A DNA stretch of 64,000 nucleotides from Pseudonocardia sp. C8. Its GTDB lineage: Bacteria > Actinomycetota > Actinomycetes > Mycobacteriales > Pseudonocardiaceae. The translations under genes and the position numbers were made by a program. The notes beneath the pieces were generated by a model that worked only from the letters and a program-made list of their open reading frames with translations, was not told the DNA's origin and ran no database searches. The stretch covers positions 3,125,501 to 3,189,500 of the forward strand of contig NZ_JACMTR010000002.1 in the NCBI RefSeq assembly GCF_014267175.1. Reading direction: 5' to 3'. Numbering within the stretch: the stretch's first letter is position 1; each line of letters begins with the position of its first letter. Of the stretch, positions 11,681-20,271 are shown one piece after another.

Positions 11681-13391
11681 CGGTCTTGTCCGTCACTCCC
11701 GCGCTGTCGAAGGTCGCGACGTCGGTCATCGCCCGCGCGGCCCCCTGCAGCACCGGCAGTGCGAGCAGCGCCCCGGTGCCCTCACCCAGGCGCATGTCCA
11801 GCTCCAGCAGCGGCGCGAGCCCCAGATGCTCCAGGACGACGTGCCCGCCGGGTTCGGCCGAGCGGTGCCCGGCCAGGCAGTACCCGGGCACGTCGGGGGC
11901 GAGCGCCGCAGCCACCAGCGCGGCGGACCCGGCGATGACGCCGTCGAGGAGCACCGGGGTGCGCAGCGCGGCCGCGCCGAGCACGAACCCGGCCAGCCCG
12001 GCGTGCTCGAACCCGCCGATCGCGGCGAGCACGCCGAGCGGGTCGGCCGGGTCCGGCCGGTGCCGCTCCAGCGCGCCGCGGACGACCTCGGTCTTGCGGG
12101 CCAGCGTCGCGTCGTCGATGCCGGTACCGCGGCCGGTCACCGCGGCCGGGTCGGCACCGGTGAAGGCGCAGATCAGGGCGGCCGCGGGGGTGGTGTTGGC
12201 GATGCCCATGTCGCCGGTGACCAGGCACCGGTTCCCGGCGGCGACCAGGTCCCGGGCGACCTCGATGCCGTGCTCGACGGCCTGCCGGGCCTGCTCGCGG
12301 GTCATCGCGGGGCCGCAGGCCAGGTCGGCGGTGCCGGGCGCCACCTTGCGCGGCAGCAACCCGGGCACCGGCTCCAGATCGGCCGCCACCCCGACGTCGA
12401 CGACCTGCACCTCGGCCCCGAGCTGGCGGGCGAACGCGTTCACCACGGCGCCGCCGGCGACGAAGTTGGCCACCATCTGCCCGGTGACCTCCTGCGGCCA
12501 CGGGGTGACGCCCTGGGCGTGCACGCCGTGGTCGCCGGCGAACACCGCGACGGCCGCGGGGGCGGGCACCGGCGGCGTCTCCGACCCGGCGATCCCGGCG
12601 AGCGTGACGGCGACGTCCTCCACCCGGCCGAGCGCGCCGCGCGGCTTGGTCATCCGGTCGAGCCGGTCCCGGGCGGCGGCGCGGGCGGCCCCGTCCACCG
12701 GCCCGATCGCGTCCACCGTGGACTCCAGCAGGGCGGTGGGCGGAGCGCCGGGCAGCCCGCGGGCGCCCCAGGTCTCCTGGTGCACGGCCCAGTCGAGCGG
12801 GCGGCGCCGGGCCCAGCCGTGGTCCTCCAGCTCCGGACGGTCCGGGAACGCGTCGACGTGCCCGACGCACAGGTAGGCGACGACCTCGACGTGCGCCGGG
12901 AGGCCGAGCAGCTCACGCAGGGTGTCGAGGCCGTCGTCGCCGAAGAAGCTGACCCACCCGACGCCGAGGCCTTCGGCCCGGGCGGCCAGCCACAGGTTCT
13001 GCACGGCGAGGGCCGCCGAGTAGGGACCCATCTCGGGCCGGTCGTGCCGGCCGAGGGTGTGCCGGCCGCCGCGGGTCGGGTCGGCGGTGACGACCACGTT
13101 CAGCGGTGTCTCCCGGATGGCCTCGATCCGGATGGCGCGCAACGCCTCGGCCCGCGCCGCGGGCAGCGACGCGGCGTACCGGGCCCGCTGCGCGTCGACC
13201 AGCGCGTGCACCCGGTCCCGGGTCGCCGGGTCGCGGACGAGCACGAAGTCCCACGGCTGGGAGAACCCGACGCTCGGCGCGGCGTGCGCGGCCTCCAGGA
13301 TCCGGGTGAGCACGTCGTCGTCGACCGGGTCGGCCCGGAACCCGGTCCGGACGTCCCGGCGGGAGTGCAGCACGTCGTAGAAGTCCTGCAC
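11673..13391 (-). CDS. BluB-CobT fusion: DMB synthase / nicotinate-nucleotide-DMB phosphoribosyltransferase
   Basis: 572 residues combining two steps of lower-ligand supply. Residues 1 to about 208 are BluB (flavin destructase making 5,6-dimethylbenzimidazole), with nitroreductase-fold features SRRDVRTGF, APSVGFSQPWDFVLV, NVVVTADPTRGG and GVGWVSFFGDDGL. From about 220 to the end is CobT, which activates DMB as alpha-ribazole phosphate: MTKPRGALGRVEDVA, GDHGVHAQGVTPWPQEVT, GDMGIANTTPAAAL and GHRSAEPGGHVV..LDMRLGEGTGA. The fusion would couple making and using DMB. First gene of a cobalamin operon with cobL and cobM. No cobalamin riboswitch was recognised in the 103-bp leader; GGGAGG precedes the ATG. 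Confidence 0.95.
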   Translation of the reverse strand: MQDFYDVLHSRRDVRTGFRADPVDDDVLTRILEAAHAAPSVGFSQPWDFVLVRDPATRDRVHALVDAQRARYAASLPAARAEALRAIRIEAIRETPLNVVVTADPTRGGRHTLGRHDRPEMGPYSAALAVQNLWLAARAEGLGVGWVSFFGDDGLDTLRELLGLPAHVEVVAYLCVGHVDAFPDRPELEDHGWARRRPLDWAVHQETWGARGLPGAPPTALLESTVDAIGPVDGAARAAARDRLDRMTKPRGALGRVEDVAVTLAGIAGSETPPVPAPAAVAVFAGDHGVHAQGVTPWPQEVTGQMVANFVAGGAVVNAFARQLGAEVQVVDVGVAADLEPVPGLLPRKVAPGTADLACGPAMTREQARQAVEHGIEVARDLVAAGNRCLVTGDMGIANTTPAAALICAFTGADPAAVTGRGTGIDDATLARKTEVVRGALERHRPDPADPLGVLAAIGGFEHAGLAGFVLGAAALRTPVLLDGVIAGSAALVAAALAPDVPGYCLAGHRSAEPGGHVVLEHLGLAPLLELDMRLGEGTGALLALPVLQGAARAMTDVATFDSAGVTDKTDG

Positions 13392-13459
13392 AGCTGCCTC
13401 CCGATGATCGTGACGACGGACGAGCCGACCACACGCCTGAGCGGATGGTCAACCGACCG

Positions 13460-13476
13460 GCCCGACTCGGTCGGGC
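13460..13476. promoter_or_regulatory. 17-bp palindrome between bluB-cobT and the YchJ-like gene
   Basis: GCCCGAC-TCG-GTCGGGC, a perfect 7-bp inverted repeat in the 103-bp divergent region. It could be an operator or a leader hairpin. No regulator is adjacent, so the role is open. Confidence 0.35.
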
Positions 13477-13494
13477 ACCTCACATACTGGTCGC

Positions 13495-13857
13495 ATGAAC
13501 TGTCCCTGCGGCACCGGACGGCCCGAGGACGCCTGCTGCGGCCCGGTCCTCGCCGGCCGCCCGGCCCCGACCGCGGAGGCGCTGATGCGCAGCCGCTACA
13601 CCGCGTTCGTCCACGGCGACACCGCGCACCTGATGGCGTCGTGGCACCCGTCGACCCGGCCGCGCCGGCTGCGGCTGGAGCCGGGCTCGACGTGGACCGG
13701 GCTGGAGATCGTCGACCGCGCCGGCGGGTCGATGTTCGACCGCGACGGCGTGGTCGAGTTCCGGGCCCACCGGGTCGACGGGGTGCTGCACGAGCGGAGC
13801 CGGTTCGTGCGCGAGGAGGGGCACTGGTTCTACGTCGACGGGGACGTCCGTTCGTAA
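13495..13857 (+). CDS. YchJ-like UPF0225 protein
   Basis: 120-residue small protein starting MNCPCGTGRPEDACCGP, a cysteine cluster of the SEC-C/YchJ type likely to bind zinc, followed by the typical ALMRSRYTAFVHGDTAHLMA and an NTF2-like strand region ending HWFYVDGDVRS. The molecular role of the family is not established. Divergent from the cobalamin operon, convergent with an MFS gene. A small inverted repeat (GTCGCC-N4-GGCGAC, 13864-13879) after the stop may help end transcription. Confidence 0.85.
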   Translation: MNCPCGTGRPEDACCGPVLAGRPAPTAEALMRSRYTAFVHGDTAHLMASWHPSTRPRRLRLEPGSTWTGLEIVDRAGGSMFDRDGVVEFRAHRVDGVLHERSRFVREEGHWFYVDGDVRS

Positions 13858-13930
13858 CAGGCTGTCGCCGACCGGCGACCCCGGTGCGAGTCGCCATCGG
13901 GGGCAAGCCGGATCGACCACGGTGCGTCGG

Positions 13931-15286
13931 TCAGCCGGCGCCCGGGCCGGCGTCTCCCCCGACGGGCCGCTCCGCCGGCGTCCGCCGCGCGCGGCCGAGC
14001 AGCCAGGTCACCACGGCCGCCGAGACCATGCAGATTCCCACCACCCACAGCCCGAGCCGGTTGCTGCCGGTCGCGTCGGACAGCGAGCCGGTGACGTAGG
14101 GCGCGACGAACCCGGACAGGTTCCCCAGCGAGTTGATCAGACCGATGCCGGCCGCCGCCGCGGCACCGGTCAGGTACGCCGTGGGCAGGGACCAGAAGCC
14201 GGGGAGCGCGGCCAGCACGCCACAGGCGCAGATCGTGACGGCGACGATCGCGAGCCACGGGTTCGCCAGGTACAGCGCCACCGGGATGGCCAGGCCCCCG
14301 ACGAGCGCCGGCACGGCCACCCGCACCGTCGGGTTCGTCGCCCTCCGGGTCCAGAGGATCATGGCGATCAGCCCGATCCCGAACGGGATCGCGTTGATCA
14401 GTCCCTGCTGGACGGTGGTGAACTGGGTGCCGTACTGCGCGGAGAACCCCTTGATGATCGTCGGCAGGAAGAAGCCGAGCGCGTAGAGGCCGTAGACGAC
14501 CCCGAAGTACACCCAGGACAGTGCCAGCACCCGGGGGCTCTTCAGCGCCCCGAGCACCGACTTCGGCCCGGCCCCGGACACCTCCCGGCCCTCGGCGGCG
14601 AGCACGCGTTCCAGGGCGTCCCGCTCCGCCTGCGGCATCCACGACGCCGTGCCCGGCCGGTCGGTGAGGAAGAACCACACGACGACGGCCAGCAGGACCG
14701 CCGGGATACCCTCCAGCAGGAACATCACCCGCCAGCCGGCGAGCCCGAACAGCCCGTCGCCGTGCTGGATGATCAGCGAGGAGACGACGGCGCCGAGCGC
14801 CGTGGAGATCGGCACCGCGGTCATGAACCACGCCGTCATCCGGGCCCGCTGCGCGGCCGGGAACCAATACGTGAGGTACAGGATGATGCCCGGGAAGAAG
14901 CCGGCCTCGGCCACACCCAGCAGGAAACGCAGCACGATCAGTACCGCGGCGTTCGGTGTGAACGCCATGACCGTCGCCACGACACCCCAGCTCACCAGGA
15001 TCCGCGCGATCCACCGGCGGGCACCGAAGCGGTGCAACAGCAGGTTGCTGGGCACCTCGAGCAGCAGGTATCCGATGAAGAACACCCCGGCGGCGATACC
15101 GAAGAGCGTGGCCGACAGGCCCAGCTCCTCGTTCATCCCGTTCGGCCCGGCGAACCCGATGTTCACCCGGTCCAGGTAGTTCACGAAGTACAGCACGATC
15201 AGCAGGGGGATGAGCCGGCGGCCCGCGCGGCGCACGCCGGAGCGGACCAGCTCATCGTCGGTCCCGACAGCGGCGTCGGAGGTCAT
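13931..15286 (-). CDS. MFS transporter, anion:cation symporter type
   Basis: 451-residue inner-membrane transporter with 12 predicted helices. The start RLIPLLIVLYFVNYLDRVNI and the following EELGLSATLFGIAAGVFFIG match the ACS branch of the major facilitator superfamily (permeases for organic anions such as phthalate, 4-hydroxyphenylacetate, tartrate and hexuronates). GVAEAGFFPGIILYLTYWFP is the conserved loop in helices 4-5. The substrate is not indicated by the neighbours. ATG start; the stop is convergent with the YchJ-like gene. Confidence 0.88.
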   Translation of the reverse strand: MTSDAAVGTDDELVRSGVRRAGRRLIPLLIVLYFVNYLDRVNIGFAGPNGMNEELGLSATLFGIAAGVFFIGYLLLEVPSNLLLHRFGARRWIARILVSWGVVATVMAFTPNAAVLIVLRFLLGVAEAGFFPGIILYLTYWFPAAQRARMTAWFMTAVPISTALGAVVSSLIIQHGDGLFGLAGWRVMFLLEGIPAVLLAVVVWFFLTDRPGTASWMPQAERDALERVLAAEGREVSGAGPKSVLGALKSPRVLALSWVYFGVVYGLYALGFFLPTIIKGFSAQYGTQFTTVQQGLINAIPFGIGLIAMILWTRRATNPTVRVAVPALVGGLAIPVALYLANPWLAIVAVTICACGVLAALPGFWSLPTAYLTGAAAAAGIGLINSLGNLSGFVAPYVTGSLSDATGSNRLGLWVVGICMVSAAVVTWLLGRARRTPAERPVGGDAGPGAG

Positions 15287-15388
15287 GGACGTTCCTCTCT
15301 GCAGACCTGTGGCCGGGGCCGAGGATGCCCCGGGGATCGAATGCTCGCCCGCCGGAGGGGTGCAGGTCCAGCACGGCCGGTCGGCCCG

Positions 15389-15889
15389 CTACCCGATGCC
15401 CGCTTCCTGGAGCGCCCGGCGAAGGATCGGTGCGAACGGATGGCTCTCGAGCCCCAGTCCACGTGAGACGTCCCTCGGCGCAACGACCCGTCGGTGACCG
15501 ATCTCGAACCGGGGGGCCCACGGGCCGACCTCGACCTCGGCCCGCCAGATCGACCGTACGAGGACCAGGCCCAGCTCGCGTCCGGCGATGCACTCTCCGA
15601 CGGAGAAGCCGAGCAGCCGGGCCCGCAGCACCGTCGAGCATGCCTCCTCGTGGACCTCGCGCCGCAGGGTCTGCTCCCACGACTCGTCGCCTTCGGGCCG
15701 GCCGGCCGGCAACTCCCAGTGATCACCGTCCTGGCTGATCAACACGATGTCTCCGCCGCCGGTCACGCAGACGCCCGCGGCACCGTGCCGGACCCCGGGC
15801 GGCGGATCCGTCGTCGGGGGATGCCACGACACGAGCAGATCCTGCCCGGAAGCGCGGACAGGGATTCGCCGGCCGTCGGTGGCGATCAT
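15389..15889 (-). CDS. NUDIX hydrolase
   Basis: 166-residue protein with a NUDIX box: GRPEGDESWEQTLRREVHEE followed by AC at residues 63-84, the G-x5-E-x7-R-E-x2-E-E pattern that binds Mg2+ and hydrolyses nucleoside diphosphates linked to another group. The preceding ELPAG is also typical. The specific substrate is unknown. The ATG at 15889 overlaps the stop of the upstream GNAT gene by four bases, so the two are co-translated. 102 bp downstream the MFS gene begins on the same strand. Confidence 0.87.
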   Translation of the reverse strand: MIATDGRRIPVRASGQDLLVSWHPPTTDPPPGVRHGAAGVCVTGGGDIVLISQDGDHWELPAGRPEGDESWEQTLRREVHEEACSTVLRARLLGFSVGECIAGRELGLVLVRSIWRAEVEVGPWAPRFEIGHRRVVAPRDVSRGLGLESHPFAPILRRALQEAGIG

Positions 15890-16290
15890 CGCGACAGATG
15901 CATCACGGCCTGGCCGGTCGCCCGGAACCCCAAGCGCCCGTAGAACGGCGCAAGGCTGCGGGGACAGAAGAGCGTCACCGTGGGGATGTCCGCCAACTGT
16001 TCGAGCAGGCGGTGGACGAGCGCAGTCCCGATCCCGGCTCCCCGCAGCCGGGGCGTGACCACGACGTCCTCGACGTACGCGCGCAGCACGCCGTCGCTCA
16101 CCGCCCGCGCGAAACCCACCAGCTCGTCGTCGTGCCATGCACCGACGGCCGGTCCCCCGCCGACGAGTGCGCGGCCGATCTGATGGTCCGTCCGGTCCGG
16201 CCACCAGCCCGGGGCGCGGTACAGGGCACGGACGGCCTGCGCCGGTATCGGACGCTCTGCGTGTGTCAGGACGTCGGACATCGTGGACAC
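15886..16290 (-). CDS. GNAT family N-acetyltransferase
   Basis: 134-residue single-domain acetyltransferase. Seen: RADT-like entry GWWPDRTDHQIGRAL, AYVEDVVVTPRLRGAGIGTA (motif A, R-x-x-G-x-G acetyl-CoA loop), and SLAPFYGRLGFRATGQAV (motif B with the catalytic-region Tyr). Starts at ATG 16290, or at the ATG three codons later. Precedes and overlaps the NUDIX gene. The acceptor is unknown. Confidence 0.88.
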   Translation of the reverse strand: MSTMSDVLTHAERPIPAQAVRALYRAPGWWPDRTDHQIGRALVGGGPAVGAWHDDELVGFARAVSDGVLRAYVEDVVVTPRLRGAGIGTALVHRLLEQLADIPTVTLFCPRSLAPFYGRLGFRATGQAVMHLSR

Positions 16291-16762
16291 AGCGGCCGAT
16301 TCTGGCAGGCGCGGCAGCCAGGGCCCATCACCTCACCGTGGCCACTGCCCGGTGCGCCGACGAGCAGCTGACCGCCGGGAACCGAACGCGTTTCCTGCGC
16401 GCGAGCGCGCGCCGCGCGTGTGTGCATCTCCGCGTGACGAACCGGGCCACCGCACGGCACCGCAGGGAGCTGCTCGCCCGGAGGGGCGGAGACGGTCGTC
16501 AACGCCCAGCCAGAGCTGGTCGGCGCCACCGCGGCAGCGGTTCGGCTCGCGGATCGGGTCAGCCGGGAGGCCGCCGCGGGATGACGCGGCGCCCCGGTCG
16601 GTGGCGGCCGCGGCCACTACTCCGGCGCTGTGAGCGTCCGGGCCGGGCCGCGGATCCTCGGTCGATCCGTGCCCCTCCCGCCTCCGCCCCGGGCGTTCGA
16701 TGGGGCGACGCCCGTCTCGGGGCACCAGCCGGGTCGGGGTGGCCGCTGAGGCGACCGGTCGG
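16291..16762. other. Gene-poor stretch with a degenerate copy of the DUF2127 5' end
   Basis: 472 bp without a credible gene. At 16431-16475 it carries a block matching 39 of 45 bases of 17689-17733, the first codons of the DUF2127 gene (shared core CGCGTGACGAACCGGGCC). The rest shows no coding pattern I can support on either strand; the long open frames here are arginine-rich GC artefacts. The block looks like the relic of a duplication flanking the HNH gene. Confidence 0.5.
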
Positions 16763-17659
16763 TCAGAACGGCGGTGGCTCGTCGTCCGGTTTCGGTTTCG
16801 GTTTCGGCTGTGGCGGTGGTGGCAGGGGCGGGTCCGTCGCCGGGCGCCGCAGCAGCGGTGTGTCGTGCTTCCGCAGGTCCCGGTCGGTCTCGGCGGCGCT
16901 CTGCTCGCCCGGCTCCTCGCGCGGCTCCGCGTCAGGGTCGGGGTCGGGCAGGTCGGGGCGGACGGGTTCGCCGCGGGTGCGGTAGGTGCGCCCCAACGGG
17001 CTCCTCCAGCAGAACCGGCCGGGTTCGGGTTGGGTCAGGGTCCAGCCGCGGTCCTTGTCGGCGTGGTGGCGCCCGCAGCAGGGTCCGATGTTGGCCGGCA
17101 CGGTGGGTCCGCCGTGGTCGTGGTCGGTGGTGTGGTCGAGTTCGGAGCGTCGTGCCGGGCGGGTGCAGCCGGGGCCGACACAGGTGCGGTCCCGGACCTG
17201 GACGTGGGTGGCCAGGGGTCCGCGGGCGAACCGGGCGGTGGGGTCGGCGTCGAGCCGGGCGCGCCGGGTGTCGCGGTCGGCCCAGGCGCGGGCGATCTCG
17301 GCCAGCAGCGGGTGCCAGCCGGCCAGCTGGGGGTCGGCGGCGTAGCGGTCGAGCTCGTCGAGGCTGATGTGGAGCTCGACGACTCCGCCGCGCACCGGCG
17401 GCGGTGTGCCCGGTGCACCTGGCGTCCTCGGTGTCTGCGGCGCGCCCGGTGGTTTCGGGCCGTTCCGGTCGTTCGGGGCGCGGGTGCGGGGGCGGCGGCG
17501 CAACGGCCCGGCCAGCAGCAGGTAGCCGTCCGGGTCCACTACCGACAGAACCGGATCCCGATGGCCTCCACCGCGAATGTTCACTCGGAAGGAGCAACAC
17601 CTGACCTGCAAGCAGGTACCGCGGCGGCCGGGGAAGCGGAGAGGCCGCGCGAGCTGCAC
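16763..17659 (-). pseudogene. Truncated DUF222/13E12-type HNH endonuclease
   Basis: The open frame encodes the C-terminal part of an actinobacterial 13E12-repeat HNH protein: ELHISLDELDRYAADPQL, VRDRTCVGPGCTRPARRSEL, LDHTTDHDHGGPTVPANIG, CCGRHHADKDRGW and the tail CWRSPLGRTYRTRGEPV, then a proline-rich end. The zinc/HNH residues (Cys-x4-Cys, DH, HH) are intact. The DUF222 N-terminal domain (about 250 residues in the family) is missing: family-like sequence begins near 17584 (VNIRGGGHRDPVLSVVD) and the residues before it look like read-through of unrelated DNA next to the DUF2127 gene. I therefore read it as a 5'-truncated relic. It is flanked by a duplicated 45-bp block. Confidence 0.65.
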
Positions 17660-17676
17660 CGAGGCAGGCAGGGTGT

Positions 17677-18183
17677 GTGAGCATCACCCGCGTGACGAAC
17701 CGGGCCGCCGCGCCGCGCCGCAGGGAGCGGCTGTTCAGGATCGCGCTGCTGGTCAAGGGCGTCGACGGGGCCGCGGAACTGATCACCGCCGGCGTGCTGC
17801 TGGCGGTCTCCGGGGCGGCCGTGCACCGGCTGGTGGCCGTCGTGCTCGCCCGCGACCTGCTCGGTCCACCGGACGGAACCCTGGCCCGCCACCTCGTGGC
17901 CGGGACCGACGAGTTCGCCTCCGGGAACCGGACGTTCGCCGTCGTGTACCTCGCGGTGCACGGCCTCATCAAGCTCGTGCTCGTACTCGCGCTGCTGCGC
18001 CACTGGCGGCCGGCGTACCCGGTGGCGACGGTCGCGCTGGGCGTGTTCGTCGGCTACGAGCTCACCCACGCCGCGTACACCGGATCGGTCCTACTGCTGT
18101 TCCTGGCCGCGCTGGACATCGCGGTCATCGTGCTGGTCGCCCTCGAGTACCGGGCCCTCCGACGGGACCCGACCACGACGTGA
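17677..18183 (+). CDS. DUF2127 family membrane protein
   Basis: 168-residue integral membrane protein, DUF2127 family, function unknown. After a basic N-terminus (RAAAPRRRERLFRIALLVKG) it has helices around residues 22-45, 85-105, 113-130 and 137-158. The LVKGVDGAAELITAG entry and HGLIKLVLVLALLRHW are typical of the family. GTG at 17677 starts within GGGTGTGTGAGC; the next codons read S-I-T-R-V-T-N-R. The first 45 bases have a diverged duplicate at 16431-16475 on the far side of the HNH relic. Confidence 0.82.
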   Translation: MSITRVTNRAAAPRRRERLFRIALLVKGVDGAAELITAGVLLAVSGAAVHRLVAVVLARDLLGPPDGTLARHLVAGTDEFASGNRTFAVVYLAVHGLIKLVLVLALLRHWRPAYPVATVALGVFVGYELTHAAYTGSVLLLFLAALDIAVIVLVALEYRALRRDPTTT

Positions 18184-18399
18184 GTCCGGCCGTGCCGCCG
18201 AACCACGCAGCGCCTCCGGGAGGACCGCGCCGTACAGCCGCCACCCCGAGGCCGTCGCCCTCCAGTGCAGCTCCTCCCACGGGTCCGGGTCGATCCGCTC
18301 GAACAGGGCCCAGAGCTCCTCCTGGACCCGCAGGGCCTCACGCACGGCGCGACCGACCCGGACGAGCACCCGGGCAAGAACGTTGTCATCCCTGGTCAT
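18091..18399 (-). CDS. Hypothetical protein
   Basis: A 102-residue frame. Its first 65 residues look like a real protein (RVGRAVREALRVQEELWALF, then DPDPWEELHWRATASGWRLY), with amphipathic helix character and a WRLYG strand. The last 30 residues run antisense to the end of the DUF2127 gene (93-bp overlap) and look less natural. No domain recognised. Real but possibly shorter, or a chance frame. Confidence 0.42.
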   Translation of the reverse strand: MTRDDNVLARVLVRVGRAVREALRVQEELWALFERIDPDPWEELHWRATASGWRLYGAVLPEALRGSAARPDSRRGRVPSEGPVLEGDQHDDRDVQRGQEQQ

Positions 18400-18512
18400 G
18401 GCCTCGATGCTCGCCGCTCGACCACCCCACCGGAACGGGCAGGAACGTCACGGCCCGTCAAGATCCTGCCTCGCTTGTCGGTCCGCAGGACCCGCGGCTA
18501 GCGTGCCGGGAC

Positions 18513-19691
18513 GTGGATCACTCCCCGCTCGGTGACGAGCCCGCCCCCGGCCCCCTCGACGGCGTGCTGGTCGCCGACTTCTCGCGGGTCCTGGCCGGCC
18601 CGTACGCGACGATGATGCTGGCCGACCTCGGCGCGACCGTGATCAAGGTGGAGGGCCCCGGCGGCGACGACACCCGGACCTGGAAGCCGCCGGCCGTCCA
18701 CGACCCCGACCACGGCGACATCGCGACCTACTACCTGTCGATCAACCGGAACAAGCGGTCGGTCGTGCTGGACCTGACCGACGCCGAGGATCTGGAGCTC
18801 GCCCGCCGGCTGGCCCACCGGGCGGACGTCCTCGTGGAGAACATGAAACCGGGCGGGATGGCGAGGTTCGGCCTCGACCACGCCGCCGTGGCCCGGGACA
18901 ACCCGTCGGTCGTGTACTGCTCGATCTCCGGGTTCGGCAGCCGCGGCGGCGCCCACCTGCCCGGCTACGACCTGCTCGTCCAGGCGGTCTCCGGGCTGAT
19001 GAGCCTCACCGGCGAGGCGGACGGGCCGCCGTACCGGGCGGGTGTGGCGGTGTTCGACGTCCTCACCGGACTGCACGCCGCACTGGCGGTGTGCGCGGCG
19101 CTGCGGCACCGCGAGCGGACCGGCGAGGGCCAGCTGCTGGAGACCAACCTGCTGTCGGTCGCGATGTCCACACTGGTCAACCAGACCGAGGCCTACGTCG
19201 CCGCGGGGGCCGTGCCGCACCGGATGGGCAACGAGCACCCCAGCGTGTTCCCCTACCAGCCGATGCCGACCGCGGACGGCGACCTGATCGTCATTGCGGC
19301 CAACGACGGCCAGTTCCGCCGGCTCGCGACCGTGCTCGGCGATCCGGCGATGGCCGAGGACCCCCGGTTCGCCACCATGTCCGACCGCATCGCCCACCGC
19401 ACCGAGATCGAGGAACGGCTGCGCGCCCGGCTGGCGACCCGCACCGCGCAGGAGTGGTACACCGCGATCACCGAGGCCGGCGTCCCCTGCGGGCCGATCA
19501 ACACCGTCGACCGGGGCGTCGCGCTGGCCGAGGAGCTGGGCCTGGAGCCGGTCGTCCGGGCCCCCGACGCGGCGGCGGTCCCGACGGTCCGCAACCCGGT
19601 CACGTACTCGGCGACCCCGCCGTCCTACCGGCGCTCGCCGCCCGCCATGGGCGCCGACTCCGGCGAGATCCGGGCCTGGCTCGAGAAATAG
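18513..19691 (+). CDS. Class III CoA-transferase (CaiB/BaiF family)
   Basis: 392-residue formyl-CoA-transferase-like enzyme moving CoA between acids. Seen: the N-terminal LVADFSRVLAGPYATMMLAD with LGATVIKVEGPGGDDTR, LSINRNKRSVVLDL, VENMKPGGMARFGL carrying the catalytic-Asp region of the family, CSISGFGSRG, and the C-terminal GVPCGPINTV. The GTG at 18513 is the best in-frame start upstream of the conserved block; its Shine-Dalgarno is weak. Substrate acid is unknown; carnitine- or alkylsuccinate-type partners are not adjacent. Confidence 0.88.
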   Translation: MDHSPLGDEPAPGPLDGVLVADFSRVLAGPYATMMLADLGATVIKVEGPGGDDTRTWKPPAVHDPDHGDIATYYLSINRNKRSVVLDLTDAEDLELARRLAHRADVLVENMKPGGMARFGLDHAAVARDNPSVVYCSISGFGSRGGAHLPGYDLLVQAVSGLMSLTGEADGPPYRAGVAVFDVLTGLHAALAVCAALRHRERTGEGQLLETNLLSVAMSTLVNQTEAYVAAGAVPHRMGNEHPSVFPYQPMPTADGDLIVIAANDGQFRRLATVLGDPAMAEDPRFATMSDRIAHRTEIEERLRARLATRTAQEWYTAITEAGVPCGPINTVDRGVALAEELGLEPVVRAPDAAAVPTVRNPVTYSATPPSYRRSPPAMGADSGEIRAWLEK

Positions 19692-19711
19692 ATAGCGCAA
19701 CTCTCCACATA

Positions 19712-19732
19712 TCGGATAGTGTGAGTATCCGA
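19712..19732. promoter_or_regulatory. Operator-like inverted repeat upstream of the DUF4188 gene
   Basis: TCGGATA-N7-TATCCGA, perfect 7-bp arms, 21 bp in all, ending 18 bases before the ATG of the DUF4188 gene and directly upstream of its GAGGAGAGGAG ribosome site. The AT content is locally high. The cognate regulator is not adjacent. Confidence 0.6.
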
Positions 19733-19750
19733 ACGAGGAGAGGAGTCACC

Positions 19751-20233
19751 ATGGCGCAGTACACCCGGACGACCAACGAACCGGCCGACGGCGAGATCGT
19801 CGTCTTCCTGATCGGGATGCGTCTCAACCGGCCGTGGCGGGTCGACGCCTGGGTTCCGGTGTTCACCGCGATGCCGAAGATGCTGGCCGAGCTCTCGAAG
19901 GATCCCGGCTCCGGCCTGCTCGGCCACCGGCTGGTCCTCGGCGCCGGCGGACCGATGGTGATCCAGTACTGGCGCGACCGCGAGTCGCTCTACGCCTACG
20001 CGAACGACACCGGCCGGCTGCACCGCCCGGCGTGGGCCGCGTTCAACCGGCGGGCGCGCCGGGTGCCCGGGGCGGTCGGGATCTGGCACGAGACGTTCGT
20101 CGCGGGCGAGTTCGAGAGCATCTACGGCGACATGCCGCCCGCCGGGCTCGCGAAGGCGCTCGGGGTGCGGCAGATCGACGCGGCCACCGAGGGCGGACGG
20201 CGGCGCCTCGCCACCCGGCGCGCCACAGCCTGA
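19751..20233 (+). CDS. DUF4188 family protein
   Basis: 160-residue protein of the DUF4188 family, a dimeric alpha/beta-barrel related to small monooxygenases. Seen: EIVVFLIGMRLNRPW, VFTAMPKMLAEL, VIQYWRDRESLYAYA and VGIWHETFVAGEFESIYGDMP, which are the conserved blocks. Biochemical role not established; related genes are often under redox or stress regulators. A strong ribosome site (GAGGAGAGGAG) and a perfect inverted repeat upstream suggest inducible, well-translated expression. Confidence 0.83.
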   Translation: MAQYTRTTNEPADGEIVVFLIGMRLNRPWRVDAWVPVFTAMPKMLAELSKDPGSGLLGHRLVLGAGGPMVIQYWRDRESLYAYANDTGRLHRPAWAAFNRRARRVPGAVGIWHETFVAGEFESIYGDMPPAGLAKALGVRQIDAATEGGRRRLATRRATA

Positions 20234-20271
20234 CCCCTCCGCCCCCGCCCCGGCAGGCCCCGCAGCACGGA

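Noticed and set aside
13392..13494. Cobalamin riboswitch upstream of bluB-cobT
   Set aside because: The leader is only 103 bp and lacks the B12-box sequence and paired elements. Only a short palindrome is present.
16763..17659. Intact HNH endonuclease gene
   Set aside because: The DUF222 half is missing and the N-terminal 25 codons look like unrelated read-through, so it is listed as a truncated relic.
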